From: Gnetum montanum
Lineage: Eukaryota; Streptophyta; Gnetopsida; Gnetales; Gnetaceae
Assembly: GCA_015680685.1 (NCBI GenBank)
Contig: MNCI01011109.1
Location: forward strand, 190,358-254,357
Direction: 5' to 3'
DNA length: 64,000 bases
The position numbers and the translations under genes were made by a program. Of the stretch, positions 1 to 9,746 are shown one piece after another; positions within the stretch are counted from its first letter, which is position 1; each line of letters starts with the position of its first letter. The notes under the pieces are model-generated. The model did no database searches. It saw only the letters and a program-made list of their open reading frames with translations, and was not told where the DNA came from.

Positions 1-839
1 TTTTTTTTTGTGCACAAAATTATGAAGGAAGAGTGTTGATGCTTTGTGGCAATTAACAACCAATAATGTTTTAAGATTGTGAAGTCATTGCAATACAAAG
101 ACAATAGAGCAAGGTCACAAATTAGGTGACATCTTCTTTGTAATCTTTCTTATTTCTCATAAATATATTTAAATTCAATTTACTTTATTGATTATATCCA
201 TATTTTAACTTAATGTTAGAAGTTAAGGTGAATATTGTTGATTTTACTTATGGGTGATAGCTATAAGTGTGGTGTTCTTAGTTGAATCTAGATCTAATTA
301 TTGGTTTTATGTCTTGATGATCCTTTAAGTTTAAATCTTTTCTCCATGGAATAAAACTCTCAGGTCAACCATAGATGAGGTGAAAATTTCTACAATGAAA
401 GAAACAAAGATAAAGATTAAAGGTATCCAGCACTAAATTTTTCCTGGCTTGTAAGTAGCCCTATAGTACGCCTAAGGTTAATAATGATAAGCACAGGTAT
501 ATGTTTTAGAGCCACTGGCAGATATAGATTATTGGACATAATAACTATAAAGATATTTCTACTTTAGTGATGGCAGCCTCCATGACTGTGGGGTTTGTAG
601 CTATTGGTACTACTCTTAAAATTAAGATCAAGCCCCACATGGATAATACAATTACTAGTGATAGGGATGCATATAGTTGCCATGAGGATAAGACAACCCC
701 CCTACTATTTATCTTTTGATGAACTTTGAACTTAGTGCATAACCCAAAAACTTCTAAAGATGTAATATAACTAGGCCATAATCCTTTAGATATTCATATT
801 AATAAATGTCATAACCATCATCATTGGATTTAGATTTTG

Positions 840-2700
840 AAATGTTCTCAACCATATCTAATTTATCTTTGTGCTAATAATAGTTCTTTCCTACATATTT
901 TTCTTTCTTCCATGGCTCTTTCTTACTCTCCCTTTTCCTCCATGATCATAAGTGTTATTTGGAACATTTTGTCAATGGAGTCCCACATCTTATTAATCTT
1001 TGCTAAAATTTTAACAATTAATTTTTAAATATATAAGGTCTTTCTCTCCACTAACTCTTCCAATGGTTGTCCTTCATCATGTTCACAAACACATATCTCA
1101 TTTTTGTGAATTAAGGGATCCTTGTTATACTCTTTTGTACTCTCTCTTTGTTTTAGTTCTTCTTCTTTTTTAACACTTAATTAATGAACCTTTGAATCTG
1201 ATGGACTCTCATCTCTAATAATCTCCCTTAGGCATAGATCCTAAGAGTTTCTCTCATTTGATTCCTAAGTCCATCTATGATATGGCGTAACTATTCCCTT
1301 TGAGATAAGTTTTGACCTAGACATCTATAAAGAAGGAAGCATTGCCTACCTAGAGTTGCATTAAGGGATTCGTGATTCCCTTACTTCCATCCTTGGATCT
1401 TTTTCCTTAACTTGAATACCCTGGAGTACATTTCATATTTTTCATTTAACAAATCCAATGTTAAACTTCATCTTCTAATAAATTCCAACTTCAAGAACCA
1501 ATACTAACTCTCTACTTCTTTAATAAATATCCATGGAAAAAGTTTCATCTTCTATCATTTTTTTCTCAATGTTCTACAAGGCATAGGCATCATGAAAGAC
1601 TTGCAAGTAATGTTATGGATCTCTGTTGTAGCCTTCCTCAAATTTAATGATATTGTTTATATTTAACCATTTGATTCAAATGTCCTTCTAATGCTTGGTA
1701 TGGATGTAAACTACCTCTCAAACACTTAACATGCTTCTTATGACAAGTCATGGTTCATCATAGTCATTGTGATCCTCATGGTCCCTATCATAAGCATGTC
1801 TTTATTAGTGTTGATTACTGTACCTTTACTCATGATGATGATTATTTTATGTCTACTATCTCCATGAACATCTTTGGGACAACCTCTTTTGTCATCTTCA
1901 CCTTGTCAACAATCATTTCTCCTCCTATCTAAATCACATTCACCCTTGTTAGATCTTAATGATGAGGATGAAAAGGATGAGGGTGAAGAGCTAGGAGAGT
2001 TATGATGGCTTTCTTTTATTCTATAACCCCTTTTATGTTTTCTTAGTTGTCTACTAAAAGACCTTGGCCTTGAGGTCCCTCATGTTCTAGGTCATATTCT
2101 CCCATTATCTTGATTCCTTTCCAAGAATGAATGTAGCCATGGATGATTTATTTCATCTCTATAGAGGGATGGAGGATTTTGACATTAAGATCTGTCAAAT
2201 TGGTAATTAGCATCCTCTTTTTTTGATTTTGATGTTAAGTGAATAGGAGCTTCCTTTCCTTTAAAAGACTCATAGTGACCCTTCATGAATCTCTCTTTGC
2301 AAAGTTGAACCTCTATGGATTGGTAATCCCAAAAGATTTGCTTAGCTATTTTGTAGTCTAGACTTGCTACTTCAAGCAATAGTTTCCTCAATGCTACCAT
2401 AATCATTAATGACATTGATCAAGTAAATGGTAACATGATGTTATCCTCTAAGTCTCTCCATTGTAGTGGTTCATCTTCGTGAATAATAAATATGAAATCC
2501 AAATAGTACGAATTTGGATGGTTGTAGACATGTTCTTTGTGGCATCTCATTTGGACTCTTTATAGTTTTGTCACATGTTCTTGTTGAATCATCCATAGGT
2601 TGGAAATATATCCTACAAGAAGAATATATCTTTCAAGTTATAAGTGTTCCTTAGAATAAAATGTTATTATTTTTAGATGATATGGATTCTAGCATTGATC
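840..2700 (-). pseudogene. gag: Ty3/gypsy gag remnant
   Basis: Minus-strand translation across frames gives a recognisable retrotransposon gag domain at about 1600-1230: FHDAYALE, then a segment with LLNEKYEMYS and FKLRKKIQ. These align with FHDPCALQN, LFNDKYQTYF and CNLRKKIQ in the gag at 10727-11071. The N-terminal part (2415-2185) has YESFKGK, matching YEFMKGK near 10115. Gag forms the virus-like particle of LTR retrotransposons. Many stops and frameshifts; no product is expected. Below position 1200 the frame becomes charged and hard to align. Confidence 0.6.
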
Positions 2701-2736
2701 TTTGAATAATCCCAACTATTTAAAACACTAGCACCA

Positions 2737-2754
2737 TCCCTAACAATGATTCCA
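2737..2754 (-). promoter_or_regulatory. Primer binding site, tRNA-Asp type (decayed)
   Basis: On the minus strand the 18 bases read TGGAATCATTGTTAGGGA. Compared with the known plant tRNA-Asp type site (TGGCGCCGTTGCCGGGGA) nearly all differences are C-to-T or G-to-A. It sits 4 bases after the LTR end (CTCA), the same spacing as in the element at 8761. Confidence 0.6.
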
Positions 2755-2758
2755 ATGA

Positions 2759-3480
2759 TGAGCAATAGATTAATCCTTCACCCAACAATACGAATCACAA
2801 GTGTTCACACATGATCTAGTCGAACTTCATGGATGAAGACTAGTTCGATATCTTTGATAGCCAAATGGTATGATGCTAATCATTATCTTCCCAATAACAC
2901 TTGCATGATCTTAAGTTGTATGGTTAAGTGTAACTAAGGCATATGAATGGGTTTTATCATCATTAATATTTTAAAAATAAAAACATAATTATCCTGCATG
3001 TAAAAAACAAATTTAATCTAGCCTAAGCATAGAGTATCCATTCTCAACTTTCTATATACATCCTGAACATGTGCTAATGTTGCTAGGTTATAAAGTATTT
3101 TACTTTTGTGCATACCAAGTGATTTATCATTGGGATTACCAAGTGTTAGTATATTTATGCTCAAAATCAGTCATACTTATGTGAATTTACTAAGTGCAAT
3201 GAAAGAAAACATTTATTTAATTACATGAAAAGTAAAGAAACAATTAAAGTAAATTACAAGAAAGTAAATTAATGTGCTAAGTTAAGTGCTACAATCAATA
3301 GAATAAATCTTAGTTTCATCTCCATCATGTAAGCGTATCTAGGCACAATAAGCACTTGAATGAAACTTCATATAATCTATTCAATTCATGATACAAGCAC
3401 TTCATGGGAAAATTCTAACTTTCATGGAAGAAACCTACAAAATTTTAGCTAACTACTTAACCAAATGTTGCCACAAATAT
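2759..3480 (-). repeat. LTR of the minus-strand Ty3/gypsy remnant
   Basis: Reverse complement aligns with the LTRs at 8761-9607 and 17085-17943, from a block containing 'aagttagaatt' to the CTCA end. The distal part that would carry the TATA box is missing or unrecognisable; the upper edge coincides with a single N at 3482, so it may be an assembly edge. Confidence 0.6.
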
Positions 3481-3481
3481 G

Positions 3482-4549
3482 NAATTTCAAGCAGAGCAAT
3501 GTAACATGGACAATTAATTAGAAACACATACTTTTTTCTTACTTTGAATGTTATAGAATTTTATTGGCCTGAGATACATAATATGATGAAATATGAAACA
3601 CCTAAGAACTCATTAAAATTAAAATGAAGAAGGCATAATAACATCATAAAAAATCTACATATAGTGGTAGAATTCCTATACCATCATCACATTTCCTTTC
3701 TAAATATAGTTTTGATGAAGAAATTCCATGTTGTTAACTATTGGACATAATATGAGTGGTAGCATTGCAGATCTCCACATCTTCATGGTTTCCTATGAAT
3801 ACAGCAAGCTCCAAATATAGATAAAATACACAAAAATAATTCTAATGTGATGTGTAAGGCCAAGGATTTTATTGATTTCATATAAAATGCATGAAATTCA
3901 AGATTTATAGCAAATGGACAACTAGCCAACCTAACTTTTGATTTATTCTCTATTTACTTATAGAAACTTTTTGATAATATTGCTATAAAGATGCAAGAAG
4001 TTTTTCTTTTTAAGCTTTATGGATAAATGTGTCATGTCATCCATGTGAATTAACTACTCAACAACTAGAAGGTATGAATCTATAAATTGATTATGTTAAT
4101 TTACTTAATGTTATTCAACAACATGTTGTATGCAAACTAGCTGCATGCTTAAGAAAATGTAATGAAAAATAAGTTTGCAGGTATTAAATTTATATCTAAT
4201 TCTTATTTATGTATTGTTTCCTTATCATTTCCTCTATATTTTATTATTTTCTATTAGCAATGAAACGTTATTATATCTTTATATAAAAATTGTTTAGAGA
4301 TTAATCTTTTTCTTTCTTATCTTTCTAAGTATAATGTTCCTTGGTCATTATCTTAATAATCAATCCTTTACAAAGATGTAGAAAAAATAATAACACTCCT
4401 TATGTTCCTAGAAAAAATAAGTCAAGGCTTAATATTCATAAGAAGATGTTGCTTTAGACATAAAGTGCAAATGCATATTTTCAACTTGTTATGTTGTCAT
4501 AAAATATATAACAAAATCTCAAAAATCATAATTTTTTTATAGCAGGCTT
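3482..4549. other. AT-rich interval, no gene seen
   Basis: No convincing coding frame or repeat structure. The right part may hold the decayed N-terminal half of the Helitron protein that starts to be recognisable at about 4550, but I could not identify the Rep (rolling-circle) motifs. The N at 3482 marks the left edge. Confidence 0.4.
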
Positions 4550-6700
4550 ATGTTGGATGCTTTATCTATCATGAGGATGATTTATCTCTCTACAGAAGGA
4601 TCATAATGGATGTTGCCATAAATAGAGACATAGTTGCTATGGAGATCTATTACATGTTGTATGAACTTCCGTTGGTGGAGTGCAGTCATGTTTTCTACAC
4701 CATGAATGTTTCAAGGGAGGTGTAAAAAAAAAATTTTATTAATATAGAGAAAACAAATGAAGGAAAAAACTACACAATAGTTATTAATGTTTATAAAAAA
4801 TGACTATTTCCCATGGAGGAAGTATTAATGGTACAATCTTTTAGAGATTAAAATTGCAACATGAAGAATAAGAAGAATCCTACTTAGAATTTACATCACC
4901 TAGAACCAAAAGTTTTTGTGAGATATTATCCTAGATTTCTTATTTCTCCAAAGAAAAAAGAGAAAATATGAATTGAATACTGTTAGGCTATGTTGTTATT
5001 ATATTTTTCATTTAGATATGTGAAGTGTAATCTTGATTGTAATGATGAGGATATTGAAAACAAGTGGCTCTTTGTTCAACATTTGTATGAAAGATTAGAG
5101 AATAATATTGAAGAAGATTTCTAGCAAGTATTAGAAGAAGAATAACAGTTCATAGAGGTAACTTCGTATGTGTAAAATCATGAAGAGTATAACTTTGAAA
5201 TACCTAATTATCATCTATTATCAATAGGTCATATCTAGATAATAGAATTAAAGATACTTAGTTTATGATATATTAATAGGATGTATTACTAGACATTCTA
5301 GTATTTGGAAGAGTATATTACAAAGTTCATAGTCTTTGTTGCCAATAATAAATCATCTTGAACCATGATTATCTCAAACTATGACTATAATGCCTATGAT
5401 TCTAATAAGTTGGATGCTAAGTAGATGAAATGCTACAGCAAAATTATAGACCACATGTTATATTCACATTCCACATAAGAGGTTCTTATTCCTTTATGAA
5501 TGAGTATCCAAGGAATAGCTAGTACAAGAAAGTCTATTTTGATAAGTACAATTTGCAATGTTTTCATAAAGTATTATCATGATAAACATAATGCTTTGCT
5601 TGTCATGGAATCCATAGCAGTTTATACATATGACATTAATATCACTACCATTTATTCTTGTTTGAGCCTTGGAATAAATACATACAATGAACTTTCTACC
5701 TTTGCTAAAATAAGTATATAACATTAACCTTTCAATGTGAGATATATAATCTTTGATTAAATAAGATTTATGGGTGAAAGATAATTATAAAGCATTGATA
5801 AAAGATTAAGAGAAATGCTTTAAGAGCATTATGATAAATCTTTTGAAGGAAGATCAATTATACTTATAGGAGACCTAGGTTAGCTTCCTTCTGTATTTGA
5901 TATCATGCCCTATGCATCCACAAATCCAGATATTGCATGAGTTTAATAATCCTTTGATACATTTATTATGTTAAATGCAATGTATCATCATTTTGGAAAT
6001 AATCCAAAATAACAAAGTTTTAGAAAATATTTAATGCATGTGAGGAAGGAAAAAAGCCTTAACAAATAGTATCGATGTTTGGGTGTTTTAATGAATCTTC
6101 CATTAACTTTTATGAATTAGATGGTTTTGAATGCTCAATACATTTTTATGATACAAAAGAAAAAATGGAATTACATAATAAAAAGTTGTTGAAAATGTAC
6201 AGACTCATTGTTATGTGTATTGTAGATAAATATTTCCATGGAGTTAGAATATTGGATGATTATAGAGATGATATTGAGCGATCTTTACTTATATGTGAAG
6301 ATTCATGGGTGATGCTCATAATTAACCTTTGACCAGAAATGGGATTGGTGAATGTTGCACTTGGCACATTTTACAATGTTATCTATCATCCTAGGAAATA
6401 ACCACCTACATTGTCATCTTATGTTGTTGTTGATTTTAACTCCTACATTGGATATCCATTGAACAACTATAATCCACATCATGTGGCAATTATACCCATG
6501 CTTTGAGAGACATCATGTCAATTCTAATTGTGATTAACATAGATCATGACTATTCATAAATCTCAAGGAATAACTTTGGATAACATTTCTTACATCATCT
6601 AGAGTCTAAAGCATTGACCCTTTGAAGATTCATCCTTCATTCTCTTTATAGAGATATCAAAAAATTTATAATTTCAAACATCATCATAATAGAATTGCAT
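4550..6700 (+). pseudogene. Helitron-type Rep/PIF1-helicase protein, decayed
   Basis: Plus-strand frames give pieces in the order known for plant Helitron proteins. Near 4600-4700 MLYELPLVECSHVF resembles the conserved 'LLxLPLxxxSxxF' stretch between Rep and helicase. Near 4900-4950 FVRYYPRFLISPK follows. The PIF1 helicase then starts: a corrupted Walker A, GIASTRKSIL (about 5510-5545), the SCLSL block (about 5660), GDLG-stop-LPSVFD (5868-5905; the stop replaces the Q of GDxxQLP), DTKEKMELHNKKLLKM (6150-6200), and the C-terminal block IHKSQGITLDNIS (about 6545-6590). Helitrons move by rolling-circle replication in the nucleus. Many stops and frameshifts show it is dead. Terminal TC and CTRR-hairpin ends were not located. 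Confidence 0.75.
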
Positions 6701-6766
6701 AGGAAAAACATATTGCTAATTCAAAAAATTAAGCATCTCAAGTTTACACTATTATCTCTATTCTTT

Positions 6767-6795
6767 CTAATTCTAATTCTAATTCTAACTCTACA
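6767..6795. repeat. (TCTAAT)n microsatellite
   Basis: About four and a half units of a six-base motif read directly from the sequence, in the 3' flank of the Helitron remnant. Confidence 0.8.
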
Positions 6796-7055
6796 TCTCT
6801 AGAAAGTTTGTTACAATAATTATGTAATATTTTCCTACATCAGCGTATTTGAAATATCAATAATTTTGTTTCTTTTGGACTCTAATTTGATGCATTAATG
6901 ATATTACTTTAGTTATAGGAATTTATATTAGTTCATCTAGTAATTTTATTATGATTAAATGATTTCACATAATATTTTAACAACTTAACTTTTTGTATGA
7001 TGTCCTCAATGATGTTGATGGACATGTTAAAAAAATAATTCAATTCCTCAATAGC

Positions 7056-7140
7056 TTTTGTGTGTGTGTGTGTGTGTGCGCACGTGAGGATCTTCTAAGT
7101 TTTTGTTGTCTCTTTGAAGTGTGTGTGTGTGTATGTGTGA
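7056..7140. repeat. (GT)n microsatellite with a 64-bp-period duplication
   Basis: Two GT runs (7060-7080 and 7119-7139) flank and accompany a segment starting 'tgaggatcttctaag', which is repeated exactly 64 bases later (7085 and 7149). The second copy is the start of the foldback arm at 7131-7320. Confidence 0.8.
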
Positions 7141-7537
7141 ATTGATTATGAGGATCTTCTAAGTTTTTGTTGTCTCTTTGAAGTCTTGTTAGATGAGGTA
7201 ATAAGTTTGATGAAAGCCAAATTACTTTTACATTCTCTCTTTTTCTACCCCTTTTCCATTTTCCTTGAATCCTCTTTGTCTAATTTGTTCTTTTAATGTT
7301 TATCTAGAATATTTTGAGCTGTTACTAATGCCAAAGATTTATGTTTCAAAAACAATCTAAACAAACATTGCAAGAACAAATTAAACTGAAAGGGTGTAAA
7401 GAAAATGGAAAAGAAGCATAGGAAGAGAGGATGCAAAAGTAATTTTATTTTCATCAAAGTTATTACCTCATCCAATAGTCGAGCTTCAAAGAAAGAATGA
7501 AATCTTAGAAGATCCTCAAGGCCAATTCACATATATA
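7131..7537. mobile_element. Foldback element / long inverted repeat (MITE-like)
   Basis: Arms 7131-7320 and about 7345-7537 are inverted copies of each other with scattered mismatches, leaving a spacer of only about 25 bases. The left arm reads outward to inward: 'gaattg', 'gaggatcttctaag', 'gatgaggtaataa', 'ttccattttc', 'taatttgttctt'; the same blocks appear in reverse complement in the right arm. A transcript would fold into a hairpin of about 190 bp. No open frame. No clear target duplication was found. It could be a non-autonomous DNA transposon or an inverted duplication. Confidence 0.7.
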
Positions 7538-7539
7538 TA

Positions 7540-8600
7540 GTTTCCTAGAAAACTACTAGCCTATCTCCATTTTGATCATCTTTCCTTAATTTTCTTTCTC
7601 ATCTTAATCAATTTCATTATTTGATTGTAGCATTAATCCTAGGTAGAAGAACTATTTTTAGTGAGGAAATTTTTTGGCCTACAAATTTAGAAGCAATATT
7701 TTCTCAAGCTATATCCACCAATATAATATCAATTGGAAATAGCTTACACCAAGAAATTTCATTATGTATTTCCTTTGTTAATTCATCCATCCATAACAAT
7801 GGTAAATAAGTACAAACTATCTACAATTCTTGATGTAGAATTACTATGACTAGAAAATTAGATGTGATGCCATATGTTTTTTTCATTTTTCTGGTATATG
7901 TGATACCATAAGTTACTCTAATGTTAGTGATAGCTCCAAAATACATCTTAAATCACTTATATTTATTAGGGATGTTCTTCCTCTGTAAGGCTCACCAAAT
8001 AATATCTCTAACTATTCTATCATATGCTTTTTCCAAGACAAAGAAAATCATATGGAGATTTTATCTATTTTTTCTAAATTTTTCCATTAATTATCATATC
8101 AAAAAAATATCCACTATGATATATTTTCCTCACATAGATCCAAGTTTATTTTTTAATATTGTTGATTCAAGTCTAAGATATTGCTCCATAAGCTTCTTCC
8201 AAAGCTTCATAGTATGGCTCATTAGTTTAATCCCTCTATAGTTTATATAATCTTACATATCTCATTTAATTTTGTGAATAGAAACAACAATAGGTTTTCT
8301 CTAAATTTTAGACATTTCTACATCTTTAAAAAAATTTTAAATAATTGTGTCAATCATAAAATTCATGTATCTTCCAATACGTTCCAAGATTTTAGCAGTT
8401 TTTAGAAATTTTCATCTTAGATAAGGTTATTTTCACCTCAAATAAGGAAAAATCATTAACCAACCCAAAATTTAATTTTTCTTCTTAGATGTCTTCTCTT
8501 AGAAATTCTTCATTTTATAATTCTTAAAAATAATTTTTCCATCTATTTAATGATGAATCTAATATGAATTGAAATGTATTATAAAGAAACAATATACAAG
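7540..8600 (-). pseudogene. RTE-type LINE reverse transcriptase, decayed
   Basis: Read on the minus strand from 8600 to 7540 it follows the order of RTE-clade plant LINEs: RWKNYF (about 8545), LFEVKITLSKMK (about 8450), VVSIHKIK then NYRGIKLMSHTMKLW (8290-8190; family pattern 'VPIYKNK...NYRGIKLMSHTMKLWE'), LEKAYDRIVRDIIW (about 8040-8000), and the C-terminal YLGLMLQSNNEID (about 7655-7610). The role in the live element is target-primed reverse transcription in the nucleus. Multiple stops; 3' end abuts the foldback element at 7537. Confidence 0.8.
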
Positions 8601-8604
8601 CTAT

Positions 8605-8760
8605 GGTTGGCACAACAACCTTATTCTTAATGTATTCAATTCAATATAAGAAACCCTTCTACAAAATTCAATTAAATCTAATATACACTTGCTAGATTTA
8701 TATGGTAGAGCATTAACGTTGCTCATTACGTCTCAAGTCCTTTCACCTAGGATTAATGCT
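8605..8760 (+). mobile_element. RTE-type LINE fragment, left part of a split copy
   Basis: Matches 21540-21740 base for base with moderate divergence. Its right end (about 8735-8760) encodes the start of the RTE C-terminal pattern 'YLGSxxQSN'; the remainder of that pattern is found after the LTR retrotransposon at 17944. Opposite in orientation to the RTE copy at 7540-8600. Confidence 0.6.
8753..8760. repeat. Target-site duplication (left), TTAATGCT
   Basis: Eight bases directly before the LTR start (TGATGA) are repeated directly after the 3' LTR (17944-17951). The related uninterrupted copy at 21732 carries one 8-base version followed by 'ccaatc', as expected for the empty site. Confidence 0.7.
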
Positions 8761-9607
8761 TGATGAGTCACCAAATAAGGGACCCCCCAATATCGGGCCC
8801 TCGATATCAGGTACACAATATCGAATCTGCATCTCTTACATCAGACACATGATGTCGGGGCTTGTCTTATTAACTATAAATAAGAGACAGGGGTGCTTGG
8901 TTTTAGGAGTTTTCTTTTGGTCCTTTAGCCAAACTCTTCTAGTTTTTCTCCTCCAAAGTTAGAATTATTTCTAAGTGCCCACAGTAGGAGTCATAGAGTG
9001 AACGGATCTTTATTCGAGCATTGTGTACATGAGCACACCTTATGTCCAGAAATAAAGATGAACTTTGTGATAAACCTTGTAGCATTCAGAATAGCTTAAT
9101 TATTGCATTTAATGTTATTTACTTTTAATTGATGCTCTCATTAGTTAATCAATGTTGTTTCTATAGAATTATTAATTATCAACAAATTAGCACACTCAGT
9201 ATGACCACTTTGAGCATATATGGAACACTTGGTAACCCAGTAATAACTAGTGTTTGGTAATCGCTGTAGTGTTACACTGATTCAGGATGTGTCCGGAGAG
9301 TGGGAAAGAATGCTAGTGTTAGGACTAGTTAGAGAATAGTTAATTAGTTAAATCAAATTAGTCATTAAGTTACTTCATATATGTCTCATAAGAATCAAGA
9401 ATATAAAACATAAAATAATAAAAATCATATACCTCAAGTTTACTTAACCATACAACTATGCCTTACAAGTAGCCTTGGGAAGACAATGACTGCATAACTC
9501 ATCCTTGTTCTGTGTAGGTGTATAAGCACTTAATCCTTGAAGTTTGACCAAATCACACATGAATGCTCATATTCATATGGTTGGACGTAGGGATACCTTG
9601 CCACTCA
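8761..9607 (+). repeat. 5' LTR
   Basis: Begins TGATGA and ends ACTCA; aligns along its full length with 17085-17943. Contains a repeated ATATCGG-like motif (8789-8860) and a TATA box (8875-8882). It is 12 bp shorter than the 3' LTR, partly because one roughly 14-bp motif unit is missing. Confidence 0.88.
8875..8882 (+). promoter_or_regulatory. LTR TATA box (TATAAATA)
   Basis: Perfect TATAAATA about 115 bp inside the LTR, preserved in the 3' LTR (17211-17218). Preceded by five ATRTCRG-like motifs between 8789 and 8860, a plausible enhancer cluster. Transcription would start about 30 bp downstream. Confidence 0.65.
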
Positions 9608-9611
9608 TCAT

Positions 9612-9629
9612 TAGCACCGTTGCCAAGGA
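9612..9629 (+). promoter_or_regulatory. Primer binding site, tRNA-Asp type
   Basis: TAGCACCGTTGCCAAGGA starts 4 bases after the LTR end. Differences from the known TGGCGCCGTTGCCGGGGA are all G-to-A, as expected from decay of methylated cytosine on the opposite strand. This is where the tRNA would prime minus-strand DNA synthesis. Confidence 0.75.
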
Positions 9630-9746
9630 TTTTGTTGTTTGTGTGTTGATTAGAACTTAGGAAATCCTTCCATCATTGGAACAAACCCTTAAGGTTAATT
9701 ACCCTACAATCATTAGAAAAGATTACTGCACACTAAGTAATCAATC

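Larger units (their letters stand above)
1..3480 (-). mobile_element. Truncated, decayed Ty3/gypsy LTR retrotransposon (same family as the element at 8761)
   Basis: Read on the minus strand, this stretch holds in order an LTR (about 3480 to 2759), a primer binding site (2754 to 2737), a gag leader and gag remnant (about 2700 to 840), then sequence running off the window start. The LTR matches the LTRs at 8761-9607 and 17085-17943 block by block (for example the segment with 'ttgtatggttaagt' and the one with 'accaagtgttagtatat'). Gag matches the gag at 10727-11071. All frames are broken by stops, so it is a fossil. Protease and polymerase are not seen here; either they lie outside the window or are too decayed at 1-800. 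The edge near 3480 coincides with an N. Confidence 0.7.

Noticed and set aside
7921-8241. Plus-strand open frame of 106 codons
   Set aside because: It is antisense to the well-supported RTE reverse transcriptase on the minus strand.
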